Part shown: in pieces, positions 11,340-21,986 of the stretch | Numbering within the stretch: position 1 is the stretch's first letter | Layout: each line of letters begins with the position of its first letter | Origin: Tamarix chinensis | Taxonomy: Eukaryota; Streptophyta; Magnoliopsida; Caryophyllales; Tamaricaceae | NCBI GenBank assembly: GCA_030549775.1 | Contig: CM060175.1 | Span: 33,459,262-33,523,261 of the forward strand | DNA length: 64,000 nucleotides | Direction of reading: 5' to 3' | The notes under the pieces: generated by a model | The model's input: only the letters and a program-made list of their open reading frames with translations | Databases searched by the model: none | Told to the model about the DNA's origin: nothing | Position numbers and translations under genes: made by a program

Positions 11340-12466
11340 TGAAATGCCCCGAAATTTTTTAATTTTAAATATTATATTTAAATAAGGTTGTATTTAAAAT
11401 TTTAATTTAATAAATTATTTTATTAAAATAAAAGGAAATTTATTAGGGCAATTTAATAAGAAACTTTTTATAAATAGGTTGAGTAAAGGAAATTTTGGTA
11501 TAATACCTAATAAAGGATTTTAATTTGGGAAATTATTTAAATAAATTATTTTATTCAAATTAAGAAAGATTAAATAGTTTCAAATTAATTTTAATTTTAT
11601 AAATAATTAAATTAAATAAAATTTGAGGGATTTATTAATTTAAAATGAAAATTTTGGAAAAATCCTTTAAAAATACTATTTAGCCTAAAAAGGAATTTAA
11701 AAATTATTTTATTTAAATATTATTAATTTTAAATATCCTAAATATTCAGATTTATTTAATTTGACCCCACCTAATTATTTCTCTTTTACTTTTTCCCTTT
11801 TTCCTTTTCTTTTCTTTTCCTTTTTGTTTCCTTTTCTTTCTTTTTCTTCTTCTTCGCCGAATTGGGCCTGTTGCGCGGCCCAATTCCTTTTCTTCTTTCC
11901 TTTTTCCTATGGCGCGGCCCGGCCCGCGCGTCGTCGCCGCCCCCCCTTTCTCCACGCCGCGTTTCACTTATTATTCCTCTCAAACGCCGCGTTTTTCTTC
12001 ATCGTTTTCTTTACCGTCTCCCGACAGAACGGAACGCCGTTCTTCAATCATTTTTACATCAAAGCTCGTCGTTTCATTAAATGACGTTTTACGTCGCACG
12101 AACCGCTCGGCCTGCCCTCCCTTTTTCCTTCTTTTCTCCCCCGCGAACCGGCCTTCCAGCCCCCATCTTCTTCTTCCTCCTCCCGCCCGATGCTATAACC
12201 GCCAGCTTCCTCTTCTCCCCGAAAATGGTGCCGCCGGCCACACGTGGCGTGACCGGCATTTCTCCCGCCCATTTTCTTCCTCTCGACACACCCTTCCATT
12301 TGAATTGCCCCACTCTCCATTTCTTCCCCACGTTTGCCCCCATTTCCCTCTCGAAGGTCGGGCAAAATTTTGAATTTGTGCCGCCCGACCAACGGCAAAA
12401 CCAACCCATTTTCCCACCGAAATTGATCTTCTGGTAACCTCCACAACCTGAGACTACCTTCCACTA

Positions 12467-12476
12467 CTATAAATAC
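12467..12476 (+). promoter_or_regulatory. Putative TATA box of LTR A
   Basis: ctataaatac lies 1.13 kb into the LTR, just after GC-rich DNA. It is followed ~50 bp later by cccgaaaccctaagta, a typical plant 5'-UTR/telo-box sequence. Position and context fit the U3/R boundary of the LTR promoter. No transcript evidence is available from sequence alone. Confidence 0.5.
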
Positions 12477-13521
12477 CCCACATTTGGCCTAAAATCGAGT
12501 TTCCTTTTTCCCGAAACCCTAAGTACCAGTCTGTGCTTCACCTTGACTTTAGACGCCTCGTTCTCCTCCGATACCCAATATCATCGCCTCTTCTCACTCC
12601 CAATCTCTTCCCTGAAACACCCTCTAATTAACTAAACCATCTAAGACCTTCGATTCATCTTGTACAAGCCTCCATAATCGTGTAAAGTTGACTAGTTATC
12701 TCGTCAGAAAATTTCACCCCGAGACCTTGAAACGCCAGCCACCACCACATCTGCCGCTTTTACCACCTCCCAAGCCAACCAATAACTCCTTCTAAGGCTC
12801 CTCCACCGACCCATAAAATTATTTTATTTTTCTCCTCCCCTCTCACCCCTTTTTCTTCATTTTTAACCCTCTTAGATCCATTTTTCGGCCACCTCCGGGA
12901 ACCACCGCCGGTTCCACCGACATCCTCCGACTCAAGGTGAAACCCTAGACATTTTAAACACTTAGTTTTGAATTATTGATAATTATTCTATTTTTAGCCT
13001 AAATTGTAGTGTTAATTCAACTTTAATTATTATTATTATAATTATTATTATTAGTAATATTGAATGTATTCTAATTTATAAATTTTTGTTACAGGTCTAG
13101 GAGTATTATTGAGTAAGATATATTATTCATCTCGACCTTTACTTATTTAATTAAATTTTTACATGTTTAATGTTATTATTAATAATAATATTAATATTAT
13201 TATTATTAGTGTAATTATTTAGTTAATATTGTAATTATTTCAGAAGGATTATAAATCGAAAATTTTAACTAAGTCTCGCACATTTGCTTTTTACAACTAT
13301 TATTAACATGTTTAACATTATTTCTAATTATATTATTATTATTATTATTATCTTTATTAACTTTATATTATAAGTATATATAATATTAATATCATTTTTA
13401 CATTTTTGAATAGTGTTATTATTAAATGGATTGATTTTGAAAGCCACCTTGTAATTTTAAGAATTATGGTATTATTAATATTAATATTCTACTAATAAGA
13501 GTGTTATTAATAATGTTTTAC

Positions 13522-13568
<47 letters not shown>

Positions 13569-14054
13569 CTATTATTGCTATTATTTCTATTATTACTATT
13601 ATTGCTATTATTACTATTTTGGGAGAAGGGTAGAAACCCTTAGTTTATCACCTTTTCAAAAGAAAATAAGTGAATTAGTTATATTAATTCCTATAGTTAA
13701 TTATTGTATAGTAAAATGTCATCCTAAAACCAAACCTCGAAATAAGTTAAAATTATATAAGAGAGTCTAATTCTAATATGCTTTGATATAATAGGCGAAC
13801 CCAATCAAATTACCCAAGTGGAATATGAGTGTGCACCAACACCGGTGACTTTTTAGGTAAGGGTCTACTAAGGCCATTTATGTGTTTGCATGTATTATGA
13901 AATATGACATGTTATGTATTTTATGTTCGCTGTTCTTATTGATTATGCATGTGATATGGTTATGAAGTTGAAGTATGTTATTATGAATGTCATGCACCAT
14001 GAAAAATATGTGTATGCTTATGTCAATAATGTATGACCTGAAATGATATATGAA

Positions 14055-14545
14055 TTAGGATTTGCATGTAAGAGGATGTTACTAGGGTTTGCATGAGATG
14101 GCATGGTGCTAGGGTTTGCACGAAAGGGAATGATACTAGGGTTTGCATGGAATAGCAAGAAGTTGAAGGTGTGCATGAAATAACATAATATTAGGGTTTG
14201 CATGAATTAATGTGGAGTTAGGGTTTTGCATGTGGATTAGGGTTTCATAAAAACATGCCTACATGGAATTAATGTTGCATGGGGATCTGAGTTGCATGGA
14301 AGCATGTCTACATGGAATTAGGGTTGGCATATGAATTAGGGTTTTCATGGAAGGGTGGTATATGTAAAGCTAGGGTTTGCACATGTGAGGTACGTGGAGA
14401 TTGGGTTTGCATGGGTGCTAGGGTTCGCATGGAAGCGTGGGTCATGTGTAGTTAGGGTTTGCATGGGAGCTAAGATTTGCATGGAGTTGTGGTTTACGTG
14501 GAGATAGGGTTTGCATGGGAGTTAGGGCTTTCATGGATTTAGTCA
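14055..14545 (+). repeat. Telo-box minisatellite (TAGGGTTTGCATG) in LTR A
   Basis: About fifteen degenerate units of roughly 25-40 bp carry the core tagggtttgcatg (for example near 14090, 14113, 14138, 14192, 14372, 14455, 14506). The core contains the plant telo-box complement (AAACCCTA). Open frames across it (14018-14203, minus) are repeat artefacts. It occupies the slot just upstream of the inverted-arm cassette, where LTRs B and D carry different minisatellites. Confidence 0.8.
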
Positions 14546-14614
14546 TGCATGTTTGGGCAAATGTTTGTGAATGTCAAATGTTTTTGAATAAAATACTTAA
14601 GACACTAATATCTT

Positions 14615-15067
14615 AAAGTGGAAGATATTGAGACGGGACCAGCCGATCCACCGGTTAGGAATAGTGGTTAGGGTTTTACCCTATGTGTGACCGATCCACC
14701 GGTAATAATAGTGGTTAGGACATGAGGTCCTATGTGTATCCGGCCCACCGGTTGTAATAGTGGGGGATCCCGAGCTCAATAAAGACAAACCAGATCGTCA
14801 ATGCTATTAAAAGATACTAATTACTTACAGTGGAACACCATGCGAGCAGGAACCAAGCCGATCCATCGGTTAGGAATAGTGGTTAGGGTTTTACCCTATG
14901 TGTGTCCGGCCCACCGGTTATAATAGTGGGGTGTTCCTGTTTTCGCATGGATTTGATGCGGACAGGAACCAAGCTGATCCACCGATTAGGAATAGTGGTT
15001 AGGGTTTTTACCCTATATATGACCGGCCCACCGGTTACAATAGTGGGGTGTTCCTGTTTTCGCATGG
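14615..15067 (+). repeat. Inverted-arm cassette with CCACCGGT...AATAGTGG units (LTR A)
   Basis: Seven copies of the core (ccgatccaccgg or ccggcccaccgg, then ttaggaatagtgg or ttataatagtgg) start at 14643, 14691, 14740, 14858, 14907, 14973 and 15023. Block 1 is bounded by attgag/cggga (14627-14638) and tcccg/ctcaat (14768-14780). Block 2 is bounded by ccatgcga/caggaac (14838-14853) and gttcctg/tcgcatgg (14933-14950). A second copy of block 2 is closed by gttcctg/cgcatgg (15050-15067). If transcribed, each block can fold as a long stem enclosing the repeats. Confidence 0.88.
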
Positions 15068-15273
15068 ATTGATATAAAAGGCATGGTGTGTATTGAATCT
15101 TGATAAAAGGAAGATTAAATGATTAATCTGGATCTTTTTGGGCCTTATGTGTGGACTTGCTGATATTAAGTTATGGATTTCACTTTATGTTTCCATGTAT
15201 CACATGTGTGGGTTATAATTGTATGTGATCATTATCCTACATGAAATAATGTGTTATATGCCGGCCTTAGTAT

Positions 15274-15342
15274 TCGGTTACCTTACTCGGTACGTAGCGT
15301 ACTGATCACCCGTTTCATGGGTGCTGCTTATTCCCACGAGCA
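15274..15342 (+). promoter_or_regulatory. Conserved LTR core with TTACTCGGTA
   Basis: A ~66-bp block here is nearly identical to the reverse complement of 21744-21808 in LTR B. It holds ttactcggta (15283-15292), the near-palindrome tacgtagcgta and the short hairpin acccgtttcatgggt. The TTACTCRGTA part is also present in LTRs C, D and F. The role is unknown; the position 0.5 kb before the LTR end would suit an R/U5 RNA signal. That is inference. Confidence 0.6.
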
Positions 15343-15801
15343 GAAGGCCCGTCTAATTTGTTGCAGGTAGGAGATACTTACCTTGATACTATCGATGTCT
15401 ACGGGACATTAGGAGGGGCAGAGTGATAGCTGGGCTGGATCAATCTTTAGAGTGACGTGGCAGTTGTCCTTTTTAAATTTATGATTCATGTTATCTTTTA
15501 TTATGTTTGAATTTTCATAACAATTTTACTAAGGTTGTTTAGTTGTTATCGGGAAAAACAATAGCCGGTATTTCGAATTATGTAAGACTCACTCGTACTC
15601 TGATTTCTGTTTTTATAAATTTGAATTTGTATGGTATTACTGATAATATTTTCTTAGCTTTAGCACTTGGTATCGGAACGGTAGAAGTAAACTGGTCTGG
15701 TACTAAGTGTGGCGGTAACATTCCTAAAATTTACGGTTTTAATTTATGAATATTGCTTTTAAAAAAAAAAATATGTGTAAATTTTGGGGTGTTACACGTA
15801 A

Positions 15802-15989
15802 CCCCGTACCTTAACCTTGGCACCGCCGGTGGTCTAGAATACAAAAATAATATAGCAACTAACCTTCACCACTGTACCTTATCATCGGTGCAGCCGTTGG
15901 TTTAGAATACTGACCCTTTCAGCAAGCATGGTGTGTAAGTATCCACCGTCCAGCGATTGTTTCATACAAACATTCCCGCCCATACTAAA
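15802..15989. other. Spacer between solo LTR A and LINE scrap
   Basis: No gene. It contains the second half of the diverged ~75-bp repeat noted left of LTR A (tagcaactaacc at 15852, ggtctagaatac at 15831, ggtttagaatac at 15889). Confidence 0.45.
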
Positions 15990-16277
15990 CTAAGCAAAAC
16001 AGCAAGGCCACGCAAGCCCCCGAAACAGAAAAAGCAGCTCAAAATCGCTAGAGCCGTGCACAGAAGCAAGCCTCCCTAGAACAACCATGTCTACGAAGAA
16101 TATAACCTGCATAAGCCGCCCCAAGCCCCTCTTGCATTGCGAAATTACACCTCCACGGTCCTCCCTTCTCACGGAATCTGGTTTGATGTCTAAAGGCAGA
16201 ATCCTAACCGACTCCTGAACTAATGACTCTTTGATCGCATAAAACATGGCCAGTACTTCGGCATTATTAATATCCAT
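15990..16277 (-). pseudogene. RNase H fragment of a LINE-type element
   Basis: The 95-codon frame begins MDINNAEVLAMFYAIKESL, which resembles the D..NAE.LA...A motif around the second catalytic acid of the RNase H domain found at the 3' end of some plant LINE proteins. The first catalytic half is absent, and the rest of the frame is not clearly alignable to the family. It could also be part of the 3' flank of the oleosin gene read by chance. Confidence 0.4.
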
Positions 16278-16692
16278 GAAAGGCCTGTAGGTGCTAAGTT
16301 AGTCGATCCACGCAACACGCACATAGGAGATATTTAATTAAGCCCTACGCTCGACAGACAGATATGTTATACAACTATACAAGTATTCAAAGCATCAAAC
16401 AAAGAACACCTTAACAGTCCTACATAAACAGATGAGCATCAGATTGGATATAGTGGGAAAATAAAAATAGGAACAAAAGTGACCACAAAGTAACAATAAT
16501 ACAATAACAAAAGGGCAATAAAGAACCCACCAAAGGTACGCCTAAAACTAAATTTAGAGATAAAAAAGTTCGAAAACGGACTGAAAAAGTGACGCAAAAC
16601 TCCACCAGCAACGACGAACCAACTCCTCCGACCCAAACATTAATTCCCCGAACGAGACAGCCGGCTCAAAAACTCCAACCGCTCATCTCTTC
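16278..16692 (-). other. 3' flank of oleosin gene
   Basis: This is the DNA downstream of the oleosin stop codon on the minus strand. It should include the 3' UTR, but no decisive polyadenylation signal was identified. The open frames at 16420-16636 overlap one another, show only hydrophobic low-complexity translations and are not supported as genes. Confidence 0.4.
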
Positions 16693-17220
16693 TCAAGCAC
16701 CGGGAGCGGCATCTTTAACCTTACTATGAAGATACCCACCGTATTCTCTAGCATAATCCTTAACGTGACCGGCGGTATCAACAATACGGCTTCTGGCATA
16801 ATCAAACTGATCAGAACCAGGTGGATGAAGTCCTCTAAAATACCTATATAACCAAGAAGTAGCCGCGAATGCTGTAATTCCAAATCCACACGTACACAAT
16901 AAACCCGCAACAAGGAAGAAAAGTACGGCACCAATCGGAACCCAGATCGGGCTAGAAATGATAAGTAACGGAGCGAAAAATATGAGACCTAGGACAACAG
17001 TTGTGATTATGAGACCGGCGAGGAGGAGCAATATTCCTCCGGAAAAAATTAGTGTCAGGATTCCGATGAATTGGGTTGAGTTTGGTGCCTGTTCATAGAG
17101 TTTTCTTAAGAACGGCGGTTGGCCATTCTGGGTGGTGGTTGTGACGCCGACGGCTGTGGATCTCGGAGGGCGACTTGCTTGATGTTGATGTGAGGTGCTA
17201 TAGTTATGACGATCAGCCAT
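16693..17220 (-). CDS. Oleosin, 175 aa, oil-body structural protein
   Basis: Oleosins coat seed oil bodies, embedding a hydrophobic hairpin in the triacylglycerol core and preventing fusion. The protein starts [10 protein letters not shown] and has a hydrophilic N-terminus (1-49), an uninterrupted hydrophobic region (about 50-122) and an amphipathic C-terminus ending KVKDAAPGA. The hallmark proline knot P-x5-S-P-x3-P is intact (P84, S90, P91, P95). Length and lack of introns are usual for the family. The frame stays open 40 codons further upstream to another ATG (17338-17340), but that extension is not oleosin-like. The MADR start has a strong context (A at -3, G at +4), so it was preferred. 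It is the only host gene here that looks intact, isolated among transposable elements. Two nearby cysteines (109, 111) lie in the second hydrophobic arm. Confidence 0.95.
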   Translation of the reverse strand: MADRHNYSTSHQHQASRPPRSTAVGVTTTTQNGQPPFLRKLYEQAPNSTQFIGILTLIFSGGILLLLAGLIITTVVLGLIFFAPLLIISSPIWVPIGAVLFFLVAGLLCTCGFGITAFAATSWLYRYFRGLHPPGSDQFDYARSRIVDTAGHVKDYAREYGGYLHSKVKDAAPGA

Positions 17221-17460
17221 TTTTTGGGACGGAGCGAATGGCGAGGGAAGACGGAGGACGGAAATGGACGGGAGGATGCTAAAATCAGAGTCGGAGATGA
17301 AAGGGTAAATGGGGTATGAGAGCGCGGTGGGGAGTGACACCTGGAGAATTATTCTGGTTTAGAATCAGGCAAGGATGCGCGTGGCGGGGAGATGGGGCAG
17401 GGGGGGGGGCGACTGCCATTTGGTCAGGCAGGAATGCAGCAGGTACTCCATACATAAATT
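17221..17460 (-). promoter_or_regulatory. Oleosin 5' UTR and proximal upstream DNA
   Basis: This C/T-rich DNA on the minus strand (17221-17400) fits a plant 5' UTR. A run of ten G on the plus strand lies at about 17401-17410. No certain TATA box, ABRE or RY element was identified, so the promoter is placed by position only. Beyond 17460 the sequence becomes AT-rich spacer. Confidence 0.4.
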
Positions 17461-18257
17461 TTCAAATATACCTTTTTTATGTTGAAAATATTACAAGAAA
17501 AAAAAAAACAGAAACCATTTAAACAAATAATTAACTTCGAAAATATTCTCAGAAAATGTATAATAGTAGTACATTTTTATTGTGCTGTAATGTTTTAGGA
17601 GATTGGAGGACGGAACCACTTAAATGTATCTGTTGCCGCATGTTAGAACGAAGCTAAAATTTATATATCAAACAAAGTTTATTTTTAATATTCTAATTCT
17701 CTTACTAACACATGTGATGTTGACTAGTAATATTTATATTTGATCTAATAATTTTTAAAAATATAAAATTTGATCATTTTATATTTTTAATCAATAGTTT
17801 TAAAAATATGCCCATATTCTTTTGTGTCATATTTTTACAAATCAATTAAATTATTTGTACTATTCATCAATTTACAAACTATGCATATATGAGTACGTAT
17901 AAATATGTATTATCTTAAATTTATTTAAATGATTAAAATAATATAGTCTTTTCAATTAATTAAATAAAAAATATCATAATTCTTTAATTATAGTAACAAG
18001 TTTTATTAAATATATTTCATTAAAAATGTATGCATCTCTTTATAAATTACTCAAATATTATAAAATTTTAGTTTTGTTTGCATTACTCTAGAACATTTAT
18101 CTTATTAGAATATTAATTATTATTATTTTGAAAACATTATTAATTTTATGACAATACATTGGGAGTATTATTATCAATATAATAATAACATAATAAGAAT
18201 GATGAGTATTATGATGATGATTATAATAATAATGATGATGATGATGATGATGAGAAC

Positions 18258-18259
<2 letters not shown>

Positions 18260-18319
<60 letters not shown>
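18260..18319. repeat. (TA)30 microsatellite
   Basis: About thirty uninterrupted TA dinucleotides, preceded by an (ATG)n-like run at 18229-18252. Confidence 0.95.
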
Positions 18320-18320
<1 letters not shown>

Positions 18321-20208
18321 TTATAAATTTATATTATAAAAAAATAAATTGTACAACACATATTATACATCTAATTAATGCATAATATTATATATACAAT
18401 TGTTAAAATTATATGAATTTCCATTAAAAAAGATAATCTTAAACCAAAAGAATAGAAAACTTAAAAGTTTTTAAAAACAACAAAATTAATTAAAAAGCCT
18501 AAATTAACAAAAAAAAGCTAGATTTTATTAAAAATCCATTTTCTATTTTTAAACACATTTTTCAAAAAGAAAACTAATTTATGACAATAGTTTGATTTGT
18601 AGATTAAAAAGTAACTTATTTTTTTCTAAATGAAATTTATTAATAAATATACAAATAGAAGAACAACTAAGAGTATATGGTTATAATCATTAACTTTGTG
18701 CGACCTTTTCATTTAATTGTATAATTATCACTTCTAATGCTTTTTTTATATATAAAACTACTATTAACTTAATGTCTAATATATAAAATTCATAATGTAA
18801 AATTATAGTGGCATTAATTGTAATTATAAAAAATACTTAATAATAATATTATTATTAATCATAGGTATAAATAAATAATTCAAATGAATAATATTGATAA
18901 TACTTATCTATAAATATTTAATAAGAGTACTATCAAATTCTTTTATAGTAGTGTTTTGGCAATTTTTGGAATTTTTATAAAATTTACAATATTTTTTGAC
19001 ATTTATTAGAAACTTGTAATATTTTAGGACAAATATGGGTATTATTAGAATATTATTCAAATTTCAGAAATTACATTTTTGAATTTTTACATAAATCTTG
19101 ATAACGTTTTTTGTAAATTTTGGTGATGTTCTTATTTTCTTAGGAATGAATTTTGGTATATTTTAAGTTTTTGTAAAATATTATATTATGGATAATGAAA
19201 TAAATTATCCTTTCATAAAAAATTATGACATTTTATGTAGTTCATTAAAATATGATTGAGTAAATGGAGTAGACAAAGATTTAATAAGTGCAAGAATATA
19301 TTGTCATTTCATAAGCCATTTTTAATTTTTGGACAACAAGTTAGAAAATTTAATAGTTGAATTAACAAAAAGCTATTAGGTATGAAAATCCTTAAATTGA
19401 AAATTAACTAGTGCATTATGAAAAGCTTATAGCCGTTGGTGTATTAAATTTAAAACTAGGGATTGCTTTGTGCTATTTTTCTATAATTTAATTGAAAATA
19501 TTATAGGGTTATGATTTTATTAGGTAATGCGATAGATTTATAAATAACCTTATATTTTTTATAAGATATTGAGATATAAAATTCTATACATGTGAGTAGG
19601 GTTAGACCTCACAAAGTTGGCAAGACCTGAACGATCCAGCCAAAATAATATGATCTGAACTTAAAAATTAAAATTTGATGTCAATACGATATCTAAGATA
19701 ACCCAAATCAACCCAATTTTAGGTAATATATATCCAAAATAACCTCAACAGAAATAACCTAATCTAAAAAAACCCAATTTGAGTTTAGATAGAAATCAAA
19801 TAATGACTCGACTTAAACTTACTCAATCTGAAATTACCTAACTCGAATCTAACTGATACTTAGATATAATTTTAGACTTGATCCAACTTAAAATTAAATT
19901 CCATTCACAAAGGTAAAATGTTATATCATATATATTACTATGTCAATATCAATAGACTATTTTATTAATAACATTTTATGTAAAAATAATAATATGCATC
20001 CCATATAACAACAAATAAAATAAAATTAGGAAGACTTTATTTTCCTCAATTTATTTTCATAATTTTTTAACATTGATTATAATAGATAATCTAAATTCCT
20101 ATTATAATTAAAATTATAATTATTATAAGCACAAAATTGTAATTTTAAGTATAATAATTATAATATATATTATTATAACAAAAATAATAAAATTTATATT
20201 TGTATTTC

Positions 20209-20217
20209 TTATTATTA

Positions 20218-20270
<53 letters not shown>

Positions 20271-20271
20271 T
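20209..20271. repeat. (ATT)n microsatellite
   Basis: Roughly twenty ATT trinucleotides with one irregular unit near 20270. Confidence 0.9.
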
Positions 20272-20442
20272 ATTATTATATTTCTGAAGATGAAAATACT
20301 ACCACTACTACTAATAATAAATTATAGTAATAAAAATAATTATTATAATTAACTTGATAATTATAATTGTTATAACATTCATAACAATCATTATAATTGT
20401 GCATATAATAATATTTATAATTGTATTTATTACGATACCTTA

Positions 20443-20443
20443 A

Positions 20444-20487
<44 letters not shown>

Positions 20488-20512
20488 ATTATTATTATTA
20501 TTATTATTATTA
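20443..20512. repeat. (AAT)n followed by (ATT)n, inverted pair
   Basis: About twelve AAT units (20443-20477) are followed directly by a comparable run of ATT/TTA units (20478-20512). The two halves are complementary and could extrude as a hairpin. Confidence 0.85.
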
Positions 20513-21743
20513 CATATTTTATGATAATAATTTGTTATATGATTACATATATAGTGATAAAAATTACTATAATAAGTATAACAATAATAATAAATCATAA
20601 AATTTAATTTATTCATTATATAAAATTAATAACAATTAATATTAGTATAAATTCTAAACTAACTATCTTGACACAAACTATATACAATCGGAAGTTTATA
20701 AACTCAAATCAACCCAAACTAACCCAACCCAACTTGAAATCTACAAATCCAAATTAAATCTAAATCCGAAGATACCTTATATGTTAGACTAAAATCTGAC
20801 TTGATATTTTTCTAAATTAAAACAACCAAACCAAATATGGGTCTAACTAAATTGTATAACAAACTTAGCTCACTAGTTCATTGAGTGCGGAGAAGCGATG
20901 GTGTGACTTGAGGGATGTGATGTTAACTATGAGAAGAAATTAAAAATATACTTCTAGCAGTTCTTTCTATTCCATAATACACTTACCTTTATGCTATTCT
21001 TGTCCAACTAACACCGGATTATATATATGTAAAGTCAAATTGGATACCCATTATATTTAAAATGTTCTATCATACGGACATTAATAATTAAATACAAATA
21101 TTTAGAAAAACAACTAAAACACATTAGAATATACTATATATGATAATATAATACACAAAAAATATAATATAATATGCTCTAATATCCATTAATATACACA
21201 TATATAATATAGTATAATATTTTTAAAATATATTACAATATACTATAAATATAGTATCAAACTGATTATTCATGTAACACCCCAAAATTCACTAATTTTT
21301 TTTAAAGCGGAAGTATTTAAAATACTTAATTTAAAACCTGTGAATTATAGGGATGTTACCGCCACACTTAGTACCAAACCGGTTCTCTCCGACCGTTTTA
21401 GTACCAAGTGCTAAAGCTAAGAAAAGATTTACATTGAACTCAACCAATAGTTCATAAAAGAACTCAAAAGATCATATGTTAAAAATCAGAGTACGCATAA
21501 ACGTTTACGAACCATAATAAAATAGAAATCAGAGTGCGAAATCAAAGAGGATAAATACTTAATACAAGGTAATAAATCAAAGAGGATAACTCCAATACAA
21601 AAGAAATAGTAAAAGGAAATAAAATCACATAAATATTGAAATATGGCCACAACTCTCTCGAACTTTGAGCCAGACAAGCTCAACACACAGCCCCGACTGA
21701 TGTCTCGCCCACCTGCACAAATAAGAAGGGCATACTACTCGTG

Positions 21744-21808
21744 GGAATGAGCAGCACCCATGAAACGGGTGATCAGTACGCTACGTACCGAGTAAGGTAA
21801 CCGAGCAC
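21744..21808 (-). promoter_or_regulatory. Conserved LTR core with TTACTCGGTA (LTR B)
   Basis: On the minus strand this reads as the 15274-15342 block of LTR A with very few changes. The core taccgagtaa lies at 21786-21795 on plus, 0.5 kb from the LTR 3' end as in A. Confidence 0.6.
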
Positions 21809-21986
21809 TAAGGCCAACACATAAGCATATAATCCATGCAGAATAATAAAAGGGCATAATCTAACATAACAACATAAAGGCATATGAGCAATTCAGGTAA
21901 AAGTACAAAGGCCCAATTACAGTCCAGATTAATTACTTAATTAATCTCTGATTAGAACTCATTTCACACCATACTTTTTATCAAAT

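Larger units (their letters stand above)
11340..15796 (+). mobile_element. Solo LTR 'A', 4457 bp, with perfect CGTAA target duplication
   Basis: It starts tgaaatgccccgaaattt and ends aaattttggggtgttaca; the two ends are imperfect inverted repeats beginning TG and ending CA. The flanking 5-mers are identical (11335-11339 and 15797-15801, cgtaa), so both boundaries are secure. Inside, in order: AT-rich 420 bp, pyrimidine-rich leader (11776-12200), GC-rich promoter-like DNA, a TATA box (12467-12476), a 5'-UTR-like stretch, ATT-rich low complexity (13020-13620), a telo-box minisatellite (14055-14545), the inverted-arm cassette (14615-15067) and the TTACTCGGTA core (15283). There is no second LTR, primer-binding site or coding region, hence a solo LTR. 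Open frames at 11752-12464 are composition-driven. Confidence 0.88.
17461..21272. other. AT-rich intergenic DNA with microsatellites, no gene seen
   Basis: Nothing with coding motifs was found on either strand. The open frame at 18148-18339 is translated (ATG)n and (AT)n. Degenerate aacccaa-type phrases at 19600-19870 and 20660-20860 flank a very AT-rich core, which could be an old repeat, but no terminal structure was resolved. Confidence 0.6.

Noticed and set aside
11752..12464. Cluster of overlapping open frames on both strands in the pyrimidine- and GC-rich DNA of LTR A
   Set aside because: Frames overlap on both strands, translations are low-complexity (Phe/Ser/Pro or Arg/Lys/Glu runs) and the region is the promoter/leader of a solo LTR. 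The same artefact appears in every family LTR.
11340..15796. Reading A, B and C as DNA transposons because their ends are inverted repeats
   Set aside because: The inverted match is only the ~18-bp TG...CA-type end usual for this LTR type. Target duplications are 5 bp, there is an internal promoter-like region and no transposase, so solo LTR fits better.
18148..18339. 63-codon frame with a repeated Tyr-Ile run
   Set aside because: Translation of (ATG)n and (AT)n microsatellites.
19590..20870. Possible transposon bounded by ggttagacc / gggtctaac phrases
   Set aside because: Inverted match is only about 9 bases and the inner aacccaa repeats are direct, not inverted; no target duplication was seen.
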